This document shows positions 1 through 7,216 of a stretch of 64,000 nucleotides of DNA, piece by piece; position 1 is the first letter of the stretch; the number at the start of each line of letters is the position of its first letter. Made by a program: the position numbers and the translations under genes. Origin of the DNA: an uncultured Marvinbryantia sp. (lineage in GTDB: Bacteria; Bacillota; Clostridia; Lachnospirales; Lachnospiraceae); NCBI RefSeq assembly GCF_905201705.1, contig NZ_CAJKOX010000016.1, positions 1 through 64,000 on the forward strand. The letters are read 5' to 3'. The notes beneath the pieces are model-generated. The model searched no databases. It was given only the letters and a program-made list of their open reading frames with translations, and was not told the DNA's origin.

Positions 1-106
1 TAAAAATAATAAAAAGTCAATATATAAAAAATAATTATCATAAGATATATAGAAACATGGGAGAACATGAAAAATGAAGATATAGGGGACAGTGCGTGCC
101 TGTAAG

Positions 107-154
107 CGGCCGAAATTGGGAATTGCCAGACGGCCGAAATTGGGAATTGCCAGA
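107..154. repeat. Tandem 24-bp direct repeat upstream of promoter
   Basis: Two identical 24-bp units stand head to tail (107-130 and 131-154), each beginning CGGCCGAAATTGGG. They end two bases before the -35 hexamer at 157. The exact identity and the position suggest a regulator-binding array or a recent duplication. No gene overlaps it; the flank at 1-100 is AT-rich and I see no supportable gene there. Confidence 0.85.
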
Positions 155-156
155 CG

Positions 157-185
157 TTGACATCTTATTTGATTAATATTATAAT
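157..185 (+). promoter_or_regulatory. Sigma-A promoter for the first ABC exporter operon
   Basis: TTGACA at 157-162 and TATAAT at 180-185 are perfect consensus hexamers separated by 17 bp. Transcription should start near 192. The leader contains a 7-bp hairpin (201-207 with 215-221, TTCCGGG/CCCGGAA) just before the GGCGGAGGAA ribosome binding site of the permease gene. Confidence 0.85.
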
Positions 186-250
186 ACGCGTATGACCGTT
201 TTCCGGGACAAACGCCCGGAATATGATGAATAGGCGGAGGAACTCTGGTT

Positions 251-1027
251 ATGAAAAAAGTAATTGCAGGATTTTTGAAATACCGTTTCCTGCTCATGGA
301 ATTAGTAAAAAAGGGGATTAAATTAAAATACAGGCGTTCCTATCTTGGAATTATATGGACGCTGATCGAGCCGCTTCTGACGATGATCGTGCTTACGATT
401 GTATTTGGTACGCTGCTTGGAAACAAGTCGGAGACGTTTCCGGTATATATTCTGACCGGCAGGCTGTTATATTCTATGTTTTCGGATTCCACGAAGGCGG
501 CGATGCGTTCGATACGTTCAAACAGTGCAATGATCAAAAAGGTTTATGTTCCAAAGTACCTGTATCCGCTTTCCAGCGTGATCTTCAACTATGTGATATT
601 TCTGCTGTCGCTGGTAGTTTTGTTTATCGTTGCGCTGGTAGTTGGAGTTTATCCGACATGGTACCTTCTTCAGGCGGTAGTGCCGCTGCTGAACCTGTTC
701 CTGCTATCTCTGGGGATCGGCATGATTTTAGGCACATTTTCTGTGTTCTTCCGGGATCTGGAGTATATCTGGAATGTTGCGCTTATGCTGATTATGTATA
801 TGTGTGCGATTTTCTATTATCCGGAGAGACTGCTTGAGTCGGGATACAGCTTCATATTGAAGTATAATCCGCTGTACTGTATTATTGATAACTTCCGTTC
901 GGCTGTATTTGGTTCCCCGATGAATACCGGATATTTGCTGTATTCCTTTGGGTTTGCTATTGCCGCTCTGGTGATTGGCTTTGGGGTATTTTATAAAAAA
1001 CAGGACAGATTTGTTCTGCATATCTAG
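251..1027 (+). CDS. ABC-2 type polysaccharide exporter, permease subunit
   Basis: The 258-residue protein is an integral membrane subunit of the Wzm/TagG family, which moves lipid-linked polysaccharide or teichoic acid across the cytoplasmic membrane. The family signature near the N-terminus, LKYRRSYLGIIWTLIEPLL (about residues 25-43), is clear and is followed by about six hydrophobic segments. ATG at 251 follows a GGCGGAGGAA ribosome binding site. The ATPase gene begins 8 bases after the stop, so the two form an operon and probably one transporter. The exported substrate cannot be told from the sequence; no glycosyltransferase adjoins this pair directly, but a second exporter of the same type lies in the rhamnose cluster at 11.9 kb. 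Confidence 0.9.
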   Translation: MKKVIAGFLKYRFLLMELVKKGIKLKYRRSYLGIIWTLIEPLLTMIVLTIVFGTLLGNKSETFPVYILTGRLLYSMFSDSTKAAMRSIRSNSAMIKKVYVPKYLYPLSSVIFNYVIFLLSLVVLFIVALVVGVYPTWYLLQAVVPLLNLFLLSLGIGMILGTFSVFFRDLEYIWNVALMLIMYMCAIFYYPERLLESGYSFILKYNPLYCIIDNFRSAVFGSPMNTGYLLYSFGFAIAALVIGFGVFYKKQDRFVLHI

Positions 1028-1035
1028 GAGAAAAG

Positions 1036-1773
1036 ATGAGTAATACTGCGATAAAGGTTAATGATGTCAGCATCCGTTTTAATCTCAGCAGTGAGAAAAC
1101 GGATAACTTAAAGGAATATGTGATCAAGCTTCTGAAAAAAGAGATTAAATATGATGAATTTTGGGCGCTGCGGGATATTTCGTTTGAACTGAAAAAGGGA
1201 GAGCGCCTTGGAATCCTGGGATTGAACGGTGCTGGAAAAAGTACGCTCCTGAAGATTATTGCCGGGGTATATAAGCCGACGGTGGGTACCGTGGAGAAGC
1301 ATGGAAAGATTGCGCCGATGCTGGAGCTTGGCGCCGGATTTGATATGCAGTATACCGGGGCGGAGAATATATTTTTGTATGGTTCGGTTCTGGGATTTTC
1401 GCGTGAATTTCTGGAAGAGAAATATGATGAAATAGTAGAATTTTCGGAGCTGAATAAATTTATTGATGTTCCGCTGAAAAACTATTCTTCCGGTATGCGC
1501 GCAAGGCTCGGGTTTTCGATTGCCACAGTTGTAGAACCGGATATTTTGATCCTGGACGAGGTTTTATCCGTAGGAGATGCAAAATTCCGTAAGAAGAGTG
1601 AAAGAAGAGTCATGGAAATGTTTGATAAGGGCGTAACGGTTCTGTTTGTATCGCATTCGCTGGAGCAGGTTCAGCGCCTGTGTGATAAGGCGATGATACT
1701 GGAGCATGGACAGATGATCGCTTACGGAGATACGGCAAAGGTGTCAAAAATCTACGAGAAGAAAACCAGATAG
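1036..1773 (+). CDS. ABC-2 type polysaccharide exporter, ATP-binding subunit
   Basis: This 245-residue ATPase is the Wzt/TagH-type partner of the permease just upstream. Walker A GLNGAGKST lies near residue 64, the signature NYSSGMRARLGFSIAT near 152, and Walker B DILILDEVLSVGD near 172, followed by the H-loop SHS. It stops after the nucleotide-binding domain and lacks the C-terminal carbohydrate-binding Wzt_C domain that the second exporter ATPase at 12.8 kb carries. By family knowledge the short form exports chains without terminal-cap recognition. ATG at 1036 follows AGGAGAAAAG. Confidence 0.9.
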   Translation: MSNTAIKVNDVSIRFNLSSEKTDNLKEYVIKLLKKEIKYDEFWALRDISFELKKGERLGILGLNGAGKSTLLKIIAGVYKPTVGTVEKHGKIAPMLELGAGFDMQYTGAENIFLYGSVLGFSREFLEEKYDEIVEFSELNKFIDVPLKNYSSGMRARLGFSIATVVEPDILILDEVLSVGDAKFRKKSERRVMEMFDKGVTVLFVSHSLEQVQRLCDKAMILEHGQMIAYGDTAKVSKIYEKKTR

Positions 1774-1788
1774 AAGTGAGGAGATAGT

Positions 1789-2901
1789 ATGGGAGTTTCA
1801 CCAGAGACGCATTACGAAAATGCGAAAAATGAATTGGAAATCCTGGATGTGCTGATTCAATACCGGGATATTGCAGAGACATACCGTACTGCGGCTTCGG
1901 AGATGAAAGCGGCCGGGGACTATAAGGATGCCCCGGCATTAGCAAAAGAATATCTGCGAAAAGCGGAAGAGACGGAGCAAAATGGCAAAGAGCAGTTATA
2001 TGTAAAGGCATGCGATCGGATGCAGCAGGCGCATTCCTCGATAGACCGGAAGCTGGCGATCGATTTGTTTGAGCGGATCAGTGGATATAAGGATGCCGAC
2101 GCGCTTGCAGAGCAATGCCGGCAGAAGAACAAGAAGAGCAGTCAAAAATCCGGCATTAAAAATATGCTGGTTATTGCCGGATTGGGGATTTTGATTATTT
2201 GTGCTGCCGCATTTCTTTTTTCGCCGCAGCGAAAATATAACCAGGCGCTTGCTCTGATGGAGCAGGAGGACTTTTCCGCAGCGCAGGAGATATTGGATGG
2301 CCTGGAAGGATATCGTGACAGTGAGGAAAAAGTTTCGCTGTGCAAAGAAAAAATAGCTGAGCGTAAGCGGGCGGAGGGATTGAAGAATCTATCGAAGGCA
2401 AAGGTTGGTGCGGAGGCTGTTTTTGGACCATATACCTGGAAGGTCCTGGAGAAGGATGATGAGGCGATGATCCTGATCGCGGCTCACTCCGGGAAGGTCA
2501 AAGAGCTTACAGAGGTTGCCTACCATGAAAACGATGAAGATGTGACATGGGAGAACTGTTCGCTGCGGCCATGGCTGAACGGCACATTTCTGGAGGACTT
2601 TACGGAGGAAGAAAAGGCCAGGATCCTGCTGACAGATGTAAAGAATGAGGGAAGCAATCCATACGGAATTGACGGAGGGGCGGATACGCAGGATTATGTG
2701 TATCTTTTGAGTGCAGAAGAGGCGCAGAAATACGCGGAGGAGATAGCTTCGATAAATCTGAACTGGCTGCTGCGGACGCCGGGCAATGCAAAGGACACGG
2801 TTGCCTATGTAAGCTCGGATCATGCGGTAATGGAATATGGGTGTCCGGTAGATTGGGACAAGTTTGACATCTGCCCGGTGATCAGGGTATCGGTAAAATA
2901 A
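1789..2901 (+). CDS. Membrane protein with Y-x-DA repeats and DUF6273-like C-terminus
   Basis: The 370-residue protein has a cytoplasmic N-terminal part with short helical repeats of the type DYKDAPALAKEYL and GYKDADALAEQC, one transmembrane segment at about residues 122-143, a third such repeat outside (GYRDSEEKVSLC), and a C-terminal domain from about 205 onward. That domain (W-x-VLEKDDEAMILIA, LRPWLNGTFL, YVYLLSAEEA, WLLRTPG, CPVIRVSVK) resembles the DUF6273 family found in Firmicutes surface and membrane proteins, whose function is unknown. The gene starts 15 bases after the ABC ATPase and is probably co-transcribed. I infer an envelope role but no specific activity. Confidence 0.7.
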   Translation: MGVSPETHYENAKNELEILDVLIQYRDIAETYRTAASEMKAAGDYKDAPALAKEYLRKAEETEQNGKEQLYVKACDRMQQAHSSIDRKLAIDLFERISGYKDADALAEQCRQKNKKSSQKSGIKNMLVIAGLGILIICAAAFLFSPQRKYNQALALMEQEDFSAAQEILDGLEGYRDSEEKVSLCKEKIAERKRAEGLKNLSKAKVGAEAVFGPYTWKVLEKDDEAMILIAAHSGKVKELTEVAYHENDEDVTWENCSLRPWLNGTFLEDFTEEEKARILLTDVKNEGSNPYGIDGGADTQDYVYLLSAEEAQKYAEEIASINLNWLLRTPGNAKDTVAYVSSDHAVMEYGCPVDWDKFDICPVIRVSVK

Positions 2902-2946
2902 GGGATGTTAAATATCGGATGTCGGAATACTTTGAAGTTATAGTCG

Positions 2947-2991
2947 AAACGGCTGGAATCAGCAATATTATATTGCTGATTCCAGCCGTTT
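2947..2991. terminator. 21-bp perfect hairpin between convergent transcription units
   Basis: Arms at 2947-2967 and 2971-2991 are perfectly complementary (21 bp, loop TTA). It lies between the DUF6273-like gene on the plus strand and the 46-residue peptide gene on the minus strand. There is no clear U-tract on either side, so it may act as a stem-type bidirectional terminator or RNA stabiliser. Confidence 0.75.
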
Positions 2992-3037
2992 AAATGGATA
3001 TGCTCCCATGTTCTGGCTTTGATAAGATTTAAAAAAA

Positions 3038-3178
3038 TTATTTAATTGTTTTAGCAATAGTCTCAATTACTTTGGGCGCTTCTTTTACAATCACTTCCCC
3101 CGCTTTTTTGATAAGATTCGATATACCACCACGAAAGGACGGGCTGTTTGTTATACGGTTAAGGTCATTAATATTCAT
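3038..3178 (-). CDS. 46-residue cationic amphipathic peptide downstream of STAND locus
   Basis: An ATG at 3178 is preceded by a perfect AGGAGG ribosome binding site seven bases away, and the start lies 15 bases after the TAA of the TPR frame, so the gene is the last of that operon. The peptide starts MNINDLNRITNSPSF, contains RGG at 16-18, and continues with a predicted amphipathic helix rich in Ile, Val, Lys and Ala (ISNLIKKAGEVIV...KTIK). I count six Lys, two Arg, three Glu and one Asp, a net charge of about +4. It has no Cys and no N-terminal signal. The composition is that of membrane-active peptides such as leaderless bacteriocins or modulins, and the GG suggests a possible processing point, but no transporter or protease is adjacent. 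It could be a toxic effector, a ligand, or a helper of the NB-ARC protein. I do not recognise a family. Confidence 0.7.
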   Translation of the reverse strand: MNINDLNRITNSPSFRGGISNLIKKAGEVIVKEAPKVIETIAKTIK

Positions 3179-3193
3179 ATGTTTCCTCCTCGA

Positions 3194-4759
3194 TTATTTT
3201 TTTATTTTAGATATTAAACACTTTAATTTTGCATACAGCAGCAAAACACGGATGAGCCGGCACTGGGAGCGGTTCCCTGGTGTTTCTATTTTGGAAAGAA
3301 GCTGTTTTGTTTCCCGGGAGCTCTGCGATATCTCGCTGAATCTTCTAAGGTAGCAAAGAGCAGTGAATTTATAGTACAACAGAGGCGGAACCAATACTGT
3401 TCTTTCCGATGGGATCATGGAATGCTCGATAGCTTTAAGACCTTCATTGCAATATTGATCCACCTTTTTGTAGTGCTCAGTTTTTTCTCCTTTTTCCACC
3501 GCATTTTCTGACATTTGCCAGTGCAGCTTTGCAAGCAAAGTGTAGTTCAGGGAAACCAGTACATGATTTTTCAGTTTAAGCTGGTTTAAAACGATATCTA
3601 ATGATTTGTGAAGCTGCCGGGCGGCTTCTTTGGCGCACTCCTGACCGGTACAGCTGCTATAGTACCAACCGAGACCATTTGACGCAAAGGCAATATCGGG
3701 ATGAGGCGTTTTGCCGTATAATTCCGTAAGTAAAGCTGCTGCCTCTTCAAGCGATCTTAAAGTATCTTCGTTACTCTCAGACAGCTCGATCTGAAGGCGT
3801 CCAAGATTGACTTTTGCATGTGCATAAGCAGGTACTTTTGTCAGAGATGATTCCGTAATATCTCGATACTGCTTCTCTGCGGCAGTATAATCTCCTTTTT
3901 GATACAGGATATGTCCTTTGATGTTGCCAAGCTCCATCTGATACTCAAGTATTTCTTCTTCTGATAACCCCTCCTTTTTCATATTTTCGAGCTGTGCGGC
4001 TGCTTCTTTTGCTGCCTGCTCACACATGGCTGCAATTTCAAGATCTTCATACAGGTATGCTTCTGTCAGCCGGAAATGGAAATAGCGTATGGGAAAACAA
4101 GCTTTTAGCATTGCGGCGGGAGGTTTTATGCTGTCCAACATCTGCCGGACATACGGATAATCCCTTTTTGTTTCGTATAAAGATGCAAGAGCCAGAGAAG
4201 CGGATAGATGAAGCTCCTCACTGTAAGCGCTGTTATCTGCAACCTGTTTCAGATATTGCTGCGCAGTATTAAGATTACCGATGCGAAGGTGATATTCGCC
4301 GCATATGACATACAGAGAGCCTGTGGTCTCTGCGTTGGTAAAACGAATATCACTGAAATTTGAGAGAAGCCAGTGAGTATGCATAATGGCGTCTCTGTGC
4401 TGAAAAAGGGCATATGAGCCGGGAACAACGGACAATAATTCATCCTGCAGCATCCTGGACAGTTTTTTCAGGTAGGTATGTTTGGCATCCCGGGGAAATA
4501 CCCGGCTTATGTTACTCTGAGTCATCTGGTTTATTGACATAGAGGAACTATATTCTTTATCGACCAGAGAAAAGCTGCGGATAATCCTCATTCCGTCATT
4601 AAAGCGCTCGCGTGTAAATCCGGTCAACTGCATCAAATATGGCGCCTGGATATAGTCGGGATTCAGGATAGAACACCAGTACAGCAGGCAAAGCGCATCT
4701 TTATATTGCTGATCTACTTTGGCGTGTTCCTGCAGATGGAGATAGATTTTTTGAAACAC
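3194..4759 (-). CDS. TPR-rich C-terminal half of a STAND protein
   Basis: The 521-residue frame opens with a winged-helix-like segment typical of what follows NB-ARC domains (KDALCLLYWCSILNPDYIQAPYLMQLTG and the MTQSNI box), then runs into helical TPR-type repeats from about residue 130 to the end (for example YHLRIGNLNTAQQYLKQVA, GHILYQKGDYTAAEKQYRDI). It overlaps the upstream SIR2/NB-ARC frame by 46 bases in the -1 frame. Its first start is a GTG at 4759 without a good ribosome binding site, and the frame is open upstream of it, through an A9 tract. I therefore read it as the sensor half of one 1,038-residue protein separated by a frameshift, programmed or accidental. TPR sensors in this class recognise invader or stress signals. 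Confidence 0.75.
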   Translation of the reverse strand: MFQKIYLHLQEHAKVDQQYKDALCLLYWCSILNPDYIQAPYLMQLTGFTRERFNDGMRIIRSFSLVDKEYSSSMSINQMTQSNISRVFPRDAKHTYLKKLSRMLQDELLSVVPGSYALFQHRDAIMHTHWLLSNFSDIRFTNAETTGSLYVICGEYHLRIGNLNTAQQYLKQVADNSAYSEELHLSASLALASLYETKRDYPYVRQMLDSIKPPAAMLKACFPIRYFHFRLTEAYLYEDLEIAAMCEQAAKEAAAQLENMKKEGLSEEEILEYQMELGNIKGHILYQKGDYTAAEKQYRDITESSLTKVPAYAHAKVNLGRLQIELSESNEDTLRSLEEAAALLTELYGKTPHPDIAFASNGLGWYYSSCTGQECAKEAARQLHKSLDIVLNQLKLKNHVLVSLNYTLLAKLHWQMSENAVEKGEKTEHYKKVDQYCNEGLKAIEHSMIPSERTVLVPPLLYYKFTALCYLRRFSEISQSSRETKQLLSKIETPGNRSQCRLIRVLLLYAKLKCLISKIKK

Positions 4760-6309
4760 GTCCCATATTCCGTTTTTTTTTCCGCCTGAACAATTTCATG
4801 GAAATAGTGCTCAATATCTTCGCCTGTTTCCGTGATATAAGAAACAGCCTGATTCAGCTGCAGCGGATTCCCGCCGCAATAATGATTTAATTGAGACAAA
4901 ATATCTATATCCAATTTACTCTGCAGATCAGGATTCCTGTTTATAAAAAGATGATATGCTTCTGTATCCGAGAGACCGCGGAGACTGATAACATGCATAC
5001 CGGCTTTGAACAGATTGCTGCGGCGGGTGGTGATCAGATAGCGTCCCGATTCCGGAAGCGATGCAATGTAATCAAAAATCTCATCATCTGCTGCATTATC
5101 GAAAACGACAAGATAATGGCTCCTTTGACGGAGTGCCTCAGAAAACAGAGCACGGTAATCTCTTGGTATAATTCGGACGGTATCAGAAAACAGGCTGCCG
5201 TTCCATTTTAGGAAATCATAGAGACTCTGCTGAAAATTTTCTTCGGTGGTACAGTTCAGGAAAATGATATCCTCCTGTGCAGCCTCGCGGCAATGACGGA
5301 GAGCAAGGTGAGTCTTGCCGATCCCGTTTGCTCCGCTGAGTATGACAAATGGAGATCTGGAAAATGCATCCGTAATTTGCTGTAATTCCGAATCGCGTCC
5401 AATGGTTCCGATGAGCTGTGTAAAAATTCCTTCCGGCAAATAAGAGTGGCAAAAGCGGACCCCGGCAAGTTCTGCCAGCTCATGCAGGATCTGATAAAAC
5501 CCGGAATAGTCATTGCCTTTTACGGTATACCAGATTGGTTTTACGCCAAGCTTCCATACCCTTTTCTGCTCAGCGATAAACAGGGCTTCATCAGTGGGGG
5601 CTTCCAGTATGGCATAATGGCAGATGTTAGGCTCACGTTTAAATAAATTTTCTAAAAGACCAACAACTTTATCTGATCTCAGGCTTGCGCCAATAAACAG
5701 CAGCATCTTATATTTAAGGAAAACAGAAAATAATTCCATGAAAGAATCGTCTGTGTCCCTGTACAGGGCATCATATTGCTCCTGTGTCAGTACCCAGGAA
5801 TCTTTTTTATCTATATCACCGTGAATCTTCCAGAGACATGGCGCTGACTGTACCATGCGGTCCTGGATAAAGCCGACTTCTTTTGACAGACCTACTGTGA
5901 GCGCGGTGCCGCTTCTTCGGTATAGCCATTCCAGTACCTGATCCAGATTTGTTGTAATTATGGGACCGTGGAAAAGACGCGGTAACTCAAAAACTGCCGG
6001 ATTTAATTTGTCCGGAGAGATTTTCCGGCTGTCAAAAATAGTTTGTGTCTTATCAAAAAAAGCCCTTCCATATTCCTCCTGGAGAAATTGAAGAACTGCC
6101 TCATAATTGCAGACCGGCTTTCCGAGCTGCTCCTGTACATAAGCACAAGTCTTTTCGTCGCCCGGTTCAATCAGGCATTCAATATATTTTGGCCATGTAG
6201 GAAATATGGCAGCAGAAATGCCGGCACCGAAAAAAGGGATGACCTGCTCCCTGCGAATTTTTTGTGCAAGATCTCGTAAATTTTCTTTATTATTGTAATT
6301 AAAATCCAT
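4714..6309 (-). CDS. SIR2 NADase / NB-ARC STAND ATPase (N-terminal half)
   Basis: The 531-residue frame has an N-terminal SIR2-like domain (residues 1-290): FFGAGIS at 26-32, TTNLD at 119-123, IHGD with the catalytic-type His at 163, and FIGASLRSD near 205. An NB-ARC/STAND ATPase follows: Walker A GANGIGKT at 326-333, Walker B YLVVFDN near 399-405, TTRR at 427-430, and the GLPL-like CGGNPLQL near 478. Related bacterial SIR2-STAND proteins (the Avs5-like type) deplete NAD+ on sensing phage and cause abortive infection. The frame ends 19 codons after an A9 tract at 4773-4781, just where the winged helix should continue; that continuation is in the -1 frame. It leads a three-gene minus-strand unit with the TPR frame and the small peptide. 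Base composition is more AT-rich than in the polysaccharide cluster, which fits a transferred defence island. Confidence 0.85.
   Translation of the reverse strand: MDFNYNNKENLRDLAQKIRREQVIPFFGAGISAAIFPTWPKYIECLIEPGDEKTCAYVQEQLGKPVCNYEAVLQFLQEEYGRAFFDKTQTIFDSRKISPDKLNPAVFELPRLFHGPIITTNLDQVLEWLYRRSGTALTVGLSKEVGFIQDRMVQSAPCLWKIHGDIDKKDSWVLTQEQYDALYRDTDDSFMELFSVFLKYKMLLFIGASLRSDKVVGLLENLFKREPNICHYAILEAPTDEALFIAEQKRVWKLGVKPIWYTVKGNDYSGFYQILHELAELAGVRFCHSYLPEGIFTQLIGTIGRDSELQQITDAFSRSPFVILSGANGIGKTHLALRHCREAAQEDIIFLNCTTEENFQQSLYDFLKWNGSLFSDTVRIIPRDYRALFSEALRQRSHYLVVFDNAADDEIFDYIASLPESGRYLITTRRSNLFKAGMHVISLRGLSDTEAYHLFINRNPDLQSKLDIDILSQLNHYCGGNPLQLNQAVSYITETGEDIEHYFHEIVQAEKKTEYGTCFKKSISICRNTPK
4773..4781 (-). 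other. A9 homopolymer: candidate frameshift or phase-variation site
   Basis: On the coding strand nine A residues lie in GAA AAA AAA ACG of the SIR2/NB-ARC frame. A -1 slip on A AAA AAA changes reading to AAC GGA ATA TGG and enters the TPR frame without an intervening stop. A single-base insertion would do the same permanently. The heptamer matches the classical X XXY YYZ slippage rule. Confidence 0.7.
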
Positions 6310-6533
6310 CTGTTTCCTCTGACACGTTTTTAGTATAAACTAACTGTGGGCATTGAATTTCTTTACATTTTATATTTATTATAAAGCGTACTGTTACAAA
6401 ATGCCTACCAAATAAGGTAGCAGCGGCATAAAAGTATTTTAAGTCTATAAAAGTTTAATAAAGGCTAAAGTATGGAAATATATGCCAATTATCCGTAAGA
6501 TAAAAGAAAATTTTTACAAAGGAGAGGTGCATT

Positions 6534-6878
6534 ATGAAAGATAAGATCGAAGATCTGCTCTATAGTGTGGGAGCATTCCAGCATTATAAAGGATATTCTT
6601 ATTTTGTGCAGGCGGTAGATCTGGCAGCGAAAGAGCCGGATCGTCTGACAGATGTATGCAAGGAAATCTACGCGCCCATTGCAGAGAAAAATCATACGAC
6701 TGTTTCAAATGTAAATAAAAATATCCGTACGCTTCGCGACCGTTTCTGGGAAAACGGAGGCAAAGAACGGCTTATTGAATGGACAGGCTGCGCTGCATGG
6801 GAAGAGCAAAAGCCGTATCCGAAGGAATTTATCGGAATTATGGTCCGTCTTTTGGAAGACGAGGCGAAAACGGATTGA
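6534..6878 (+). CDS. Stand-alone Spo0A C-terminal-like DNA-binding protein
   Basis: The 114-residue protein matches the sporulation initiator Spo0A effector domain only (HYKGYSYFVQAVDLAAK, IYAPIAEKNHTTVSNVNKNIRTLRDRFWENGG). The receiver domain is absent and the ATG at 6534 has its own AAAGGAGAGG site, so this is not a truncated spo0A but a receiver-less relative. Full Spo0A binds 0A boxes through this fold. A free domain could act as a constitutive or competing regulator. It is divergent from the SIR2/NB-ARC gene, with 224 bases between them, and could control it. Confidence 0.85.
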   Translation: MKDKIEDLLYSVGAFQHYKGYSYFVQAVDLAAKEPDRLTDVCKEIYAPIAEKNHTTVSNVNKNIRTLRDRFWENGGKERLIEWTGCAAWEEQKPYPKEFIGIMVRLLEDEAKTD

Positions 6879-6911
6879 GCAGGAGAATGACAATACGGGG
6901 AAAAAGAAGCT

Positions 6912-6956
6912 AGCGGCAGAGTTGTGGTGATAAATACAATTTTGCCGCTTTTCTTT
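6912..6956 (+). terminator. Intrinsic terminator after the Spo0A-like gene
   Basis: Arms 6912-6925 and 6936-6949 form a 14-bp stem with two G-U pairs, followed by TTTCTTT. The rest of the 338-base gap to 7217 is AT-rich and holds only the promoter at 7166; I see no gene in it. Confidence 0.8.
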
Positions 6957-7165
6957 ACGCAAATTCCGCTGCTCACCTTTTAAATAGATTTCTTATTCGT
7001 TAAAACAATAGTATCATATGATATTTAAAATGTCAAGTAATTGATAAAAATATTTCAAAACAAAAAGTTACGATTCATATCAAGCCTGCAAAGCTGAAAT
7101 AATATCTGGCGACATAACGCTGTGTGAAAATATTTTTTTGTGTGGAAAACCGTCATATCCTGTGG

Positions 7166-7171
7166 TATAAT
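7166..7171 (+). promoter_or_regulatory. Extended -10 promoter of the polysaccharide cluster
   Basis: TATAAT at 7166-7171 is preceded by TGG, giving an extended -10 element. The -35 region is weak. It lies 45 bases before the start of the first glycosyltransferase gene. Confidence 0.55.
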
Positions 7172-7216
7172 GCTTTCGAAATAGTTTATGGAAAACACAG
7201 AAGGGAAGTGCTGGCT

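Noticed and set aside
7124..7216. N-terminal extension of the GtrB-like glycosyltransferase from an upstream ATG
   Set aside because: The extension overlaps the promoter -10 at 7166 and is not glycosyltransferase sequence; ATG 7217 has the ribosome binding site.
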